Source: Streptomyces sp. NBC_01214 (GTDB taxonomy: Bacteria > Actinomycetota > Actinomycetes > Streptomycetales > Streptomycetaceae). From it: 64,000 nucleotides of DNA. A model generated the notes under the pieces. That model was not told the origin of the DNA and searched no databases. It was given only the letters and a program-made list of their open reading frames with translations. Shown here piece after piece: positions 15,353 to 23,233 of this stretch. The stretch lies in assembly GCF_026340975.1 (NCBI RefSeq), contig NZ_JAPEOS010000001.1:3133001-3197000 (forward strand). Direction: 5' to 3'. Each line of letters opens with the position of its first letter. Within the stretch, counting starts at the first letter, position 1. A program made the position numbers and the translations under genes.

Positions 15353-18300
15353 GGCTCCACCGGCTGGCCGTGACCGCCTTCGGCCCGTTCGCCGCGCCCC
15401 AGGAGATCGATTTCGACGCGCTCTCCAGCGCCGGCATCTTCCTGCTGCACGGACCCACCGGCGCCGGGAAGACCTCCGTGCTCGACGCCGTCTGCTACGC
15501 GCTCTACGGTTCCGTGCCCGGCCCCCGCCAAGCCCCCGGCACGAGCCTGCGCAGCGACCACGCCGCCGCCCACACCCCGACCGAGGTCACCCTCGAACTC
15601 ACCGCGGGCGGCCGCCGCCTGGAGCTCACCCGGCGGCCCGAACAGGAGCGCCCGAAGAAGCGCGGCACGGGCACCACCAAGGACAAGGCCCAGAGCTGGC
15701 TGCGCGAGCACACCGGCGAGGGCTGGGAGCCGCTCAGCCGCTCCCACCAGGAGATCGGCGAGGAGATCGAGCAGCTGCTCGGCATGAGCCGCGAGCAGTT
15801 CTGCCAGGTCGTCCTCCTGCCGCAAGGGGAGTTCGCGCGCTTCCTGCGCGCGGACGAGGCCGCCCGCGGTCGTCTCCTCGGCCGGCTCTTCGACACCCGC
15901 CGCTTCGCCGCCGTCGAGGCCCTGCTCGGCGAGCGACGCCGGGCCGCCGAAGCCAAGGTCCGGGCCGGCGACGAGAAGGTCCTCCACACCGCCCAACGGC
16001 TCGCCCAGGCCGCCGGCGACAGCGCCGACCTGCGGGCCTGGCCGATGCCCGGACACCAGCCGGGCGACCCCGGGCTCGCCGGGGCCGTCCGGGCCTGGGC
16101 GGCCGTCGCCCGGTGCGCGGCCCGCGAGCGCCTCGACGTCGCCGAGTACGCCCTGGCCGCCGTCGAGAGCCGGCACGCCGCCGCCCGGCGGGCCGCCGAG
16201 GACGCGCGGGAGCTCGACCGGCTCCAGCGCCGGCACGCGGAGACCCTCCGCCGGGCCGCCCTGCTCGCCGGGGCCGCGCCCGAGCGGGACCGGGTGCGCG
16301 ACCTGCTGGACCGGGCCCGGCGCGGCGCACTGGTGGCCCCCGCCCTGGAACTGCGCGGCGCCGCCTCCGCCGCGCACCTCTCCGCCGCCCACGCCGAAAC
16401 CTCCGCCCGGGCACAGCTCCCGCCCACGCTGAAGGAGGCGGGCGCGGAGCAGCTGGCCGACGTCGAGCAACGGCTGCGCGAGGCCCTCGGCGCGCTCGGC
16501 GCGGCGCAGCGGGCCGAACAGCGCAGCGCCGAGATCGGCCGGGAACGCGCCGACCTGGAACGCGAGTCCCGGGCCGCCGAGGAGGCGCACCAGGAGTCCG
16601 CCGAGTGGCTGGAGCGCTGGGAGGCGACCCGTACGGCGCTGCAGGAACGCGTGGACGCCGCCCAGCAGGCCGCCACCCTGACCGAGCAGCTCGCGGGCCG
16701 GCTGGAACCCGCCCGCATGCAGCTGAACGCCGCCCGCCGGCGGGACGAGCTCGACGCCGACGCGGCACGCGCCGCCGGCGAACTGCTCACCCTGCGCGAG
16801 GAGTCGGCCGCCGCCCGGGAGCGCTGGCTGGAGCTCAAGGAGGCCCGGCTGCGCGGGATCGCCGCCGAGCTTGCCGAGGCACTGGTGGCCGGGGAGGCCT
16901 GCACCGTGTGCGGGTCCGCGGAACACCCTGCTCCGGCCCGCCCGGCCCCCGGCCACGTGGACCGCGCCGCCGAGGACGCGGCCCACGCCCACTTCGAACG
17001 GGCCGAGCAGGCCCGGGCCGCCGTCGAGCGCCGGCATGCCGCCGCCCAGGAGGCCCGCGCCGAGGCCGCGGCCGCCGCGGGGGACGTCGCCACCGCCGAA
17101 CTCCTCGACCTGACCGCCGACCTGAGCGCCCGCCATGCGGCCGCCCACGCCGCGGCCGCCGGCCTGCACGCCGCCCGTGAGCAGCTCGCCCGCGCCGAGC
17201 GGGAGCACGCCACGCGCAGCGCCGACCGGCAGGGCGCCGAGACCCGGGCCGCCGCCAGGGCCTCCCGGCGCGAGGCCCTGGACCGCGAACAGGCCGGACT
17301 GGAGGCCGAACTCGCCCTCGTGCGCGACGGCGCGCCCACCGTCGCGGCCCGCGCCCGCACCCTGGAGGACCGGGTCCGGATGGTCTCCGGCGCGGCCACC
17401 TCGCTGCGCCGGGCCGAGACCACCGCGGCCCGGCTGAAGGAGGCCGACGACCAGCTCGCCGACGCCGCGTTCAAGGCCGGCTTCGACACCATCGAGGCCG
17501 CCGCCGACGCGGTGCTCCCCGAGTACGAACGCACTGCGCTCCAACACCGGCTGGACGCCTGGCAGACGGAAGAGGCCCTGCTGGCGGACCGCCGCGGCGA
17601 GACCGGCGCCGCCGAAGCGGCAGCCCTGCCTCCGGCCGCACCGGACGCGGCCGACGCGTACGCGGCCGCGGCCGCGGCGAAGCTCCGTACGGCGGGGTCG
17701 GCGGCCGACGCGGCCCGGGCGCGCTGCACGGAGCTCGACCGGCTCTCCCGGCAGGCCGAGCAGGAACTGCGCGCCCTCGGCCCGCTGCGGGAGGCCTACG
17801 ACCGGGTCGCCCGGCTGGCCGGACTCACCGCCGGCACCTCCGCCGACAACGAGCGCAAGATGCGCCTGGAGGCCTACGTCCTGGCCGCCCGCCTGGAGCA
17901 GGTGGCCGCCGCCGCGACGGTACGGCTGCTGCGCATGTCCGGCGGCCGCTACACCCTGGTCCACTCCGACGCGCGAGCGAGCGGACGCGGGCGCTCCGGC
18001 CTCGGACTGCACGTGGTCGACGCGTGGACCGGCAGCGAGCGGGACACGGCCACCCTGTCGGGCGGCGAGACCTTCTTCGCCTCGCTCGCCCTGGCGCTCG
18101 GCCTCGCGGACGTGGTCACCGACGAGGCGGGCGGGATGCGCCTGGACACCCTCTTCATCGACGAGGGCTTCGGCAGCCTCGACGACCAGGCGCTGGACGA
18201 GGTGCTCGACGTCCTGGACTCGCTGCGCGAGCGGGACCGGAGCGTCGGCATCGTCAGCCACGTCGCCGACCTGCGGACCCGGGTCCAGGCCCAGTTGGAG

Positions 18301-18360
18301 ATCGTCAAGCAGCGCGGCGGCTCCGTGGTGCGCCACCGCACGGCGGCGCTCACGGACTGA
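15349..18360 (+). CDS. sbcC: Exonuclease SbcCD, ATPase subunit SbcC (Rad50-like SMC protein)
   Basis: This 1003-aa SMC-type ATPase has Walker A GPTGAGKTS (residues 35-43), a long coiled coil very rich in Ala, Arg and Glu (about 200-850), the zinc hook CTVC at residues 518-521 in the middle of the coil, the ABC signature LSGGE near 903 and Walker B LFIDEGFG near 935. The hook lets two molecules dimerise through zinc so the heads can tether DNA ends. It functions with SbcD directly upstream. The GC-rich coiled-coil code produces very long false ORFs in other frames. Confidence 0.95.
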   Translation: MRLHRLAVTAFGPFAAPQEIDFDALSSAGIFLLHGPTGAGKTSVLDAVCYALYGSVPGPRQAPGTSLRSDHAAAHTPTEVTLELTAGGRRLELTRRPEQERPKKRGTGTTKDKAQSWLREHTGEGWEPLSRSHQEIGEEIEQLLGMSREQFCQVVLLPQGEFARFLRADEAARGRLLGRLFDTRRFAAVEALLGERRRAAEAKVRAGDEKVLHTAQRLAQAAGDSADLRAWPMPGHQPGDPGLAGAVRAWAAVARCAARERLDVAEYALAAVESRHAAARRAAEDARELDRLQRRHAETLRRAALLAGAAPERDRVRDLLDRARRGALVAPALELRGAASAAHLSAAHAETSARAQLPPTLKEAGAEQLADVEQRLREALGALGAAQRAEQRSAEIGRERADLERESRAAEEAHQESAEWLERWEATRTALQERVDAAQQAATLTEQLAGRLEPARMQLNAARRRDELDADAARAAGELLTLREESAAARERWLELKEARLRGIAAELAEALVAGEACTVCGSAEHPAPARPAPGHVDRAAEDAAHAHFERAEQARAAVERRHAAAQEARAEAAAAAGDVATAELLDLTADLSARHAAAHAAAAGLHAAREQLARAEREHATRSADRQGAETRAAARASRREALDREQAGLEAELALVRDGAPTVAARARTLEDRVRMVSGAATSLRRAETTAARLKEADDQLADAAFKAGFDTIEAAADAVLPEYERTALQHRLDAWQTEEALLADRRGETGAAEAAALPPAAPDAADAYAAAAAAKLRTAGSAADAARARCTELDRLSRQAEQELRALGPLREAYDRVARLAGLTAGTSADNERKMRLEAYVLAARLEQVAAAATVRLLRMSGGRYTLVHSDARASGRGRSGLGLHVVDAWTGSERDTATLSGGETFFASLALALGLADVVTDEAGGMRLDTLFIDEGFGSLDDQALDEVLDVLDSLRERDRSVGIVSHVADLRTRVQAQLEIVKQRGGSVVRHRTAALTD

Positions 18361-18796
18361 GCGGCCGGCGGGGCAGCGGGGAGGAGTAGACGACGCTCGT
18401 CGTCACCGAACCGAGCCCCGCGATCCGGCCCGTGACCTCCTCCAGGTGCGACATCGAGCGGGTCGCGACCTTGAGGACGAAGCAGTCGTCGCCCGTGACG
18501 TGGTGGGCCTCCAGGATCTCCGGGGTGGCCTCCAGGAAGTCGTGGAAGGGCTTGTAGTTGCCGTGCGGGTAGCGCAGCCGCACCAGGGCGAGGATCGACT
18601 TGCCGAGCCGTTCCGGGTCCACCACCGCCGTGTAGCCCGTGATGATGCCGGTCTCCTCCAGTCGGCGGACCCGCTCGGTGACGGCGCTCGCGGACATGGA
18701 CACGGAGCGGGCGAGCTCGGTGAAACTGGCGCGGCCGTCCCGCTGGAGGGCTTCGAGGATTCGCCAGTCGGTGGCGTCAGGGGAATAGTCGGTCAT
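18350..18796 (-). CDS. Lrp/AsnC family transcriptional regulator
   Basis: The 148-aa protein has an N-terminal winged HTH (FTELARSVSMSASAVTERVRRLEETGII, about 25-52) and a RAM/AsnC ligand-binding domain (KSILALVRLRYPHGNYKPF and VTGDDCFVLKVATRSMSHLEEV). Lrp proteins form octamers or dimers and respond to amino acids. It overlaps the end of sbcC by 11 bp tail-to-tail and is divergent from the rhodanese gene, with a strong inverted repeat between them. It probably regulates that gene and itself. Confidence 0.9.
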   Translation of the reverse strand: MTDYSPDATDWRILEALQRDGRASFTELARSVSMSASAVTERVRRLEETGIITGYTAVVDPERLGKSILALVRLRYPHGNYKPFHDFLEATPEILEAHHVTGDDCFVLKVATRSMSHLEEVTGRIAGLGSVTTSVVYSSPLPRRPLSP

Positions 18797-18811
18797 GACG
18801 CAGGTCTAGCA

Positions 18812-18852
18812 GGGGATTCCCCGGTCGTACAAGGGAAAGGCCGGGGAATCCC
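18812..18852. promoter_or_regulatory. Paired GGGGAWTCCCC operator-like inverted repeat
   Basis: Two perfect 12-bp arms, GGGATTCCCCGG at 18813-18824 and CCGGGGAATCCC at 18841-18852, are separated by 16 bp. Each arm contains a smaller palindrome (GGGGATTCCCC at 18812-18822; GGGGAATCCC at 18843-18852). It lies 16 bp upstream of the Lrp ATG and 38 bp upstream of the rhodanese ATG, where an Lrp dimer pair would bind. Confidence 0.65.
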
Positions 18853-18854
18853 AC

Positions 18855-18883
18855 TTCCAGTGATGATCAACAGATCGTAGATT
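18855..18883 (+). promoter_or_regulatory. Candidate promoter for the rhodanese gene (possibly leaderless)
   Basis: TTCCAG (18855-18860) and TAGATT (18878-18883) are spaced 17 bp and resemble -35/-10 boxes. The predicted start site falls at or next to ATG 18891, and no purine-rich Shine-Dalgarno sequence precedes that ATG, so a leaderless transcript is plausible. Confidence 0.4.
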
Positions 18884-18890
18884 TCTTGCC

Positions 18891-19421
18891 ATGACGACGA
18901 CGCAGACGCACCCGAACCAGGCGGGCTCCGCCGCCCCCGCCACCACCAACCCCGTGCTCCGGGTGCCTCCGGCCACCCCGGCCGCGGCCGCCGCGTACTT
19001 CGCCGCGAGCCTGGCCTTCCACGCGGACGTGTCGGACGTCGCCGCCGCCTTCAAGGCCCACCGCGAGCAGGGCGCGGAGCTCGGCTTCCAGCTCGTCGAC
19101 TCCCGTTCCACCCCGTCCTGGGACCAGGCGCACGTGCCCGGTGCCGTCCACCTGCCCACCGCCCTCATCCCCGAGCAGGCCGAGCGGCTCCTGGACAAGA
19201 ACGTCCCCGTGGTGACGTACTGCTGGGGTCCCGGCTGCAACGGAGGCACCCGCTCCGCCCTCGCCCTGGCCGAACTCGGCTTCCAGGTCAAGGAGATGCT
19301 CGGCGGCATCGAGTACTGGATCCGGGAGGGCTTCGAGGTCGAGACCTGGCAGGGCAGCCAGCAGCGCGCCGAGGCCGACCCGCTGACCGCGCCGACCGAC
19401 TCGGACGACTGCGGCTGCTGA
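18891..19421 (+). CDS. Rhodanese-like domain protein
   Basis: This 176-aa protein carries a rhodanese fold: LVDSRSTPSWDQAHVPGAVHLPT, then VVTYCWGPGCNGGTRSALALAELGF. The catalytic loop is Cys116-Asn-Gly-Gly-Thr-Arg, fitting a persulfide-forming rhodanese; Cys111 is an extra cysteine five residues before. It ends in DCGC, another cysteine pair. Residues 1-35 are an Ala/Pro/Thr-rich tail without an export signal. Rhodaneses transfer sulfane sulfur to thiol acceptors. It is divergent from the Lrp regulator. Confidence 0.88.
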   Translation: MTTTQTHPNQAGSAAPATTNPVLRVPPATPAAAAAYFAASLAFHADVSDVAAAFKAHREQGAELGFQLVDSRSTPSWDQAHVPGAVHLPTALIPEQAERLLDKNVPVVTYCWGPGCNGGTRSALALAELGFQVKEMLGGIEYWIREGFEVETWQGSQQRAEADPLTAPTDSDDCGC

Positions 19422-19454
19422 GGTGCGTGCCCAAGGCCCGAGGGTCTGTGCAGC

Positions 19455-19540
19455 GCCGAGGACCCGTACGGCCGAGGACCCGTACCGCGCCGAGGGCCCG
19501 TACCCGCGCCGAGGGCCCGTACCCGCGCCGAGGGCCGGTA
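19455..19540. repeat. Five tandem copies of a 16-19 bp repeat (GCCGAGGRCCCGTAC core)
   Basis: Successive units begin with GCCGAG at 19455, 19471, 19489, 19508 and 19527. The first units read GCCGAGGACCCGTAC, later ones GCCGAGGGCCCGTACCCGC, and the last is degenerate. Unit length drifts from 16 to 19 bp. It sits between the rhodanese stop and the terminator hairpin. Confidence 0.75.
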
Positions 19541-19585
19541 GGGCGCCAGGACGTACGGGCCGTGGGCCTGTCCGGGCCCATGAGA

Positions 19586-19621
19586 ACGGGCCGCTCATCC
19601 CCCCGGGAATGAGCGGCCCGT
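19586..19621. terminator. Bidirectional terminator hairpin
   Basis: ACGGGCCGCTCAT (19586-19598) and ATGAGCGGCCCGT (19609-19621) form a perfect 13-bp stem with a 10-nt loop. It stands between the convergent rhodanese and DUF885 genes and can serve both. There is no long U-tract, as is common in Streptomyces. Confidence 0.8.
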
Positions 19622-19650
19622 CCGTCCTTCGCCGCCGGGCGGCCGGGGCG

Positions 19651-21354
19651 TCAGAGCTTCGACAGCTCGTCCACCAGATCGTCCAGCCCCAGCGAACCCT
19701 GCGACAGCGCCGCCATGTGCCAGGCCTTCAGGTCGAAGGAACCGCCGTGCGCGGCACGCGCGTTGTCCCGGCCCTGGAGCCAGGCGCGCTCCCCCAGCTT
19801 GTAGCCGATCGCCTGTCCCGGCATCGACAGGTAGCGGGTCAGCTCGCTCTCGACGAAGTCCGCCGGCCGGCCGCTGTGCAGGCCGAAGAACTCCTGAGCC
19901 AGGTCCACCGTCCACTGCTCGCCCGGGTGGAACGGCGAGTCCGCCGGGATCTCCAGGCCCACGTGCATGCCGATGTCCACGATGACCCGCGCCGCGCGCA
20001 TCATCTGGCAGTCCAGGTAACCCAGGCGCTGCTCGGCGTCCTTGAGGTAGCCCAGTTCGTCCATCAGCCGCTCTGCGTACAGCGCCCAGCCCTCGGCGTT
20101 GGCGCTGACCATGCCGACGGTGGCCTGGTAGCGGGAGAGCTGGTCCGCCACGTGCGTCCACTGCGCGAGCTGCAGGTGGTGGCCCGGCACGCCCTCGTGG
20201 TACCAGGTGGACACCAGGTCGTACACGGGGAAGCGGGTCAGGCCCATCGTGGGCAGCCAGGTGCGGCCCGGGCGGGAGAAGTCCTCGGAGGGGGACGTGT
20301 AGTACGGGGCCGCGGGACCGCCCGGCGGGGCGATGCGGGACTCCACCTTGCGGACGCGCTCGGCGAGTTCGAAGTGCGTGCCGTCGAGGTTCTCCATGGC
20401 CTCGTCCATCAGGCCCTGCAGCCAGGCCTGGACCTCGTCGACGCCCTCGATGTGGGTGCCGTGCTCGTCCAGGTGCTTCAGCGCCTCCCAGGGGCCGGCG
20501 CCCGGGAGGATCTTGGCCGCCTCGGACTTCATCTCGGCGAGCAGCCGGTGGTACTCGGACCAGCCGTAGGCGTACGCCTCTTCCAGGTCCAGGTCGGTGC
20601 CGTTGAAGAAGCGGGCCCAGCGGGCGTAGCGCTCGCGGCCCACGGTGTCGGGCTTGCCCTCGACGGCCGGGGCGTACACCGAGCGCATCCAGTCGCGCAG
20701 TTCGACGACGGCGGCGGTCGCGCCGGCGGCCGCGGCGTCCAGTTCGGCGCGCAGGGAGTCCGGACCGGCGGAGACGAAGCCCTCGAAGAAGGGCGCCGCG
20801 GAGCCGTCCTGGCCGACCCAGGTCGTGAGCTGGCCGATCATGGTGGTGGTGGCGCGGGGGCCACCATACAGGCCGCGCTCCAGGCCGAGTCCGAGGCTCT
20901 CGCGGTAGCCGGCGAAGGCGGCCGGCACGGCGCGCAGGCGCTCGGCGATCGCCGCCCAGTCCTCGTCGGTGTCGGCGGGGGTCAGGGAGAAGATCTCACG
21001 GACGGAGTGCGCGGGGCTGTGGATGTTGCTGACCGCGCACAGGTCCTCGTCGGCCTCCAGTACGGCGAGCTCGGCGGTGAGGCGCTCGCGCAGCAGCCGG
21101 GCGCAGCGGCGTTCGGCGTCGCTGTCGGCGCCGGGCTCCGACTCGGCCCCGTCGAGGCGGGTGAGGGTCTCGCGGATGAGCTCGGCTACGGCCGCACGGC
21201 CCGCCGGGGAGTAGTCCGGGAGCTTGCTCGAACTCGCGGCGACACCGAGGTAGGTGCCCGTGATCGGGTCGAGGGCGATGAGGTCGTCGACGTACGCGTC
21301 GGCCACCTGGCGGGGCAGCCGCGGTGCACTGCCGTTGTGGAGGGTCTCTGACAT
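19651..21354 (-). CDS. DUF885 family protein (putative metallopeptidase-like)
   Basis: The 567-aa protein starts at ATG 21354 (MSETLHNGSAPRLPRQVADAYV); the frame upstream is not family-like. It has the DUF885 hallmarks ITGTYLGV near the N-terminus, WYHEGVPGHHLQLAQW in the C-terminal half (an HExxxHH-like zinc site) and the downstream Glu-containing segment EGWALYAERLMDELGY. Family members are predicted zinc-dependent hydrolases, some reported as carboxypeptidases; the substrate here is unknown. There is no signal peptide, so it should be cytoplasmic. Confidence 0.88.
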   Translation of the reverse strand: MSETLHNGSAPRLPRQVADAYVDDLIALDPITGTYLGVAASSSKLPDYSPAGRAAVAELIRETLTRLDGAESEPGADSDAERRCARLLRERLTAELAVLEADEDLCAVSNIHSPAHSVREIFSLTPADTDEDWAAIAERLRAVPAAFAGYRESLGLGLERGLYGGPRATTTMIGQLTTWVGQDGSAAPFFEGFVSAGPDSLRAELDAAAAGATAAVVELRDWMRSVYAPAVEGKPDTVGRERYARWARFFNGTDLDLEEAYAYGWSEYHRLLAEMKSEAAKILPGAGPWEALKHLDEHGTHIEGVDEVQAWLQGLMDEAMENLDGTHFELAERVRKVESRIAPPGGPAAPYYTSPSEDFSRPGRTWLPTMGLTRFPVYDLVSTWYHEGVPGHHLQLAQWTHVADQLSRYQATVGMVSANAEGWALYAERLMDELGYLKDAEQRLGYLDCQMMRAARVIVDIGMHVGLEIPADSPFHPGEQWTVDLAQEFFGLHSGRPADFVESELTRYLSMPGQAIGYKLGERAWLQGRDNARAAHGGSFDLKAWHMAALSQGSLGLDDLVDELSKL

Positions 21355-21530
21355 GCGGACATCTTCGTATGCGGGACGGGTTCCCGTCATCACCGATTGC
21401 CGCCGGACTGCTGACGCGGGCCGGAGCGGGGTCGGCCGTGCGTGCGAAGAATCTTCAACCACCGTGCTGGACAGGCCACTTCGCGTTCCGGAGGTCATGG
21501 CCTTCGGGGACGGGACGCTCGCAGCTTGGC

Positions 21531-21570
21531 CGGATCCCGCTGGATCCCGCCGGATTCCGCCGGATCCGGG
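21531..21570. repeat. Four tandem 10-bp repeats (CGGATCCCGC)
   Basis: Units CGGATCCCGC, TGGATCCCGC, CGGATTCCGC and CGGATCCGGG abut exactly at 21531, 21541, 21551 and 21561. They lie in the gap between the ACT-GNAT stop and the DUF885 start, both on the minus strand. An inverted GGGCCCCGGTCGGGGTCCC segment follows at 21568-21586. Confidence 0.7.
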
Positions 21571-21601
21571 CCCCGGTCGGGGTCCCGGTCCGGACGGATC
21601 G

Positions 21602-23065
21602 TCAGGCGCGGCGCCGCGGGGCCGGCTGCTCGTGCGGGAGCGCTTGCGGGAGCTCGCGGGGAAATTCGTAGGGCAGCCGGGAGCTGACCGGGGTCGCGTC
21701 CAGCCGGGCCGTGATCACCAGGGTGCCCTCCTCGATCTGGTAGTCGAGGGGGAGGCCGAGGCCGCGCATGGCGGCGACCATGCCGGTGTTGGAGGCCTGG
21801 GTGACGGCGTACACGCTGTCGCACCCGGCCTCGACGGCCATCGCGAGGAGTCGGCGCAGCAGCTCGGAACCGATGCCGCGGCGCTGCCAGTCGTCCTCGA
21901 TGAGCAGGGCGACCTCGGTCTCGTCGCCGTCCCACAGCAGGTGGCCGAGGGCGACGAGCTTGCCGGAGGCGGTGGTCGCGGCGAGGGTGCGGCCGAAGCG
22001 GGGGCTCAGCAGGTGGCCGAGGTAGCGGTCGGCGTCGCCCACGGGGCCGTGGTAGCGCAGCGACAGCGTGCGCTCGGAGCAGCGGTCGTGCATGGCCCGG
22101 GCGGCTGCCCGGTCGGAGTCGTCGGCGCGGCGCACGGTGATCTCGTTGCCCTCGGGCAGCGTCAGTACGTCCTGACTGCGCGGGACGCGGGGGCCGAGCC
22201 GGGCGTCGAGCTCGACGAGGGCGCGGGCCCGGGCGAACTCGGTCGGGGTGAAGGGAAGGTAGGGCCGCTCCACGGTGATCGCACCGCCGGAGGGGTCGCG
22301 CAGCCGCATGACGGTGGCCTCCAGGACCCCCTCGACGGGGGCGTCCGCGCCGGCGTTGGGGCGGCCGGAGAGGGTGGTCGCCGGGATCGAGTGGATCGTG
22401 CAGCGGCCGAGCAGCTGACGCAGGGCGAGGGGCAGTTCGGCGGCGTCCAGGGCGGTGCGGGTGGCGAGGCCGAGGACCCGCGTCGGAGTGTCGACCAGGT
22501 CGTGGGCGTCGGCGCGCTCGATCCAGGTGCTGTGGCCGCCGGCCCGGGAGATCGCCCGGGTGAGGTCGGCGGAGGGCAGTTCCTGCGGGGCGCGCAGCAG
22601 GAACTCGTCGACCGTGCCGCCTTCGGGGAGCGGGTGCGTCTGGAGGGTCAGGATGTCGACGCCGTTGCGGGCGAGGGCGGTGCAGAGGGCGGCCAGGGAG
22701 CCCGGCTCGTCCCGTACGGTCGTGCGCATCCGCCAGAGGGCGGTGCTGCTGCCGGCGGTCGCGGGCGCCCTCCCTGCCGCGTCGGAGGTCGTCGGCGGGA
22801 GCGGCTCCGGATCGCCGGGGGCTGTGTTCCGCGGCGGGGGCGCATGGCTGTGGCGCCGTGCCCACCAGGTGTGGAAGGCCGCCGTCACCAGGAGTACGAC
22901 GGCCGAGGCCACGAGCAGGACCGGGCCCCTCGGGCCGTGCACGACGAGATTGGCGATGGCGTCGGCAACCGCGACGGCGCAGAACATCGCGGCGAGTTCG
23001 ACGACGTCGCGGCGCCAGTGGTGACGGTGGGGACGGTGGGCGGAGGCGGGGTTACGGTCAGTCAT
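21602..23065 (-). CDS. Membrane-associated GNAT acetyltransferase with ACT domain
   Basis: This 487-aa protein starts at ATG 23065 (MTDRNPASAHRPH). It combines a His/Arg-rich N-terminus, two hydrophobic segments (about residues 24-60: ELAAMFCAVAVADAIANLVV and VLLVASAVVLLVTAAF), an ACT domain (about 112-180: MRTTVRDEPGSLAALCTALARNGVDILTLQ) and a C-terminal GNAT fold (about 310-450) with the acetyl-CoA loop WQRRGIGSELLRRLLAMA. ACT domains usually sense amino acids and GNAT domains acetylate lysines or small molecules, so it looks like an amino-acid-controlled acetyltransferase held at the membrane. The ligand and acceptor cannot be read. Confidence 0.85.
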   Translation of the reverse strand: MTDRNPASAHRPHRHHWRRDVVELAAMFCAVAVADAIANLVVHGPRGPVLLVASAVVLLVTAAFHTWWARRHSHAPPPRNTAPGDPEPLPPTTSDAAGRAPATAGSSTALWRMRTTVRDEPGSLAALCTALARNGVDILTLQTHPLPEGGTVDEFLLRAPQELPSADLTRAISRAGGHSTWIERADAHDLVDTPTRVLGLATRTALDAAELPLALRQLLGRCTIHSIPATTLSGRPNAGADAPVEGVLEATVMRLRDPSGGAITVERPYLPFTPTEFARARALVELDARLGPRVPRSQDVLTLPEGNEITVRRADDSDRAAARAMHDRCSERTLSLRYHGPVGDADRYLGHLLSPRFGRTLAATTASGKLVALGHLLWDGDETEVALLIEDDWQRRGIGSELLRRLLAMAVEAGCDSVYAVTQASNTGMVAAMRGLGLPLDYQIEEGTLVITARLDATPVSSRLPYEFPRELPQALPHEQPAPRRRA

Positions 23066-23233
23066 GCGCACCACTGTGGCGCAGGGGTGTTGCGTGATCA
23101 CGAACGATCTGTGACCGACTGGTTAAGTGTCCATCTGGCCGATTTCACCCAGTTTTCTGGGCCATTTCCGGATTGCAAGGCCGGAGGGGCGGTACCCCCG
23201 CGGGGCACGGGGGCTTCCGGTGACTTCAGGGCG

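Noticed and set aside
15190..18336. 1048-aa open frame on the minus strand across sbcC
   Set aside because: It mirrors the sbcC coiled coil, is Gly-rich without any domain and has no start context.
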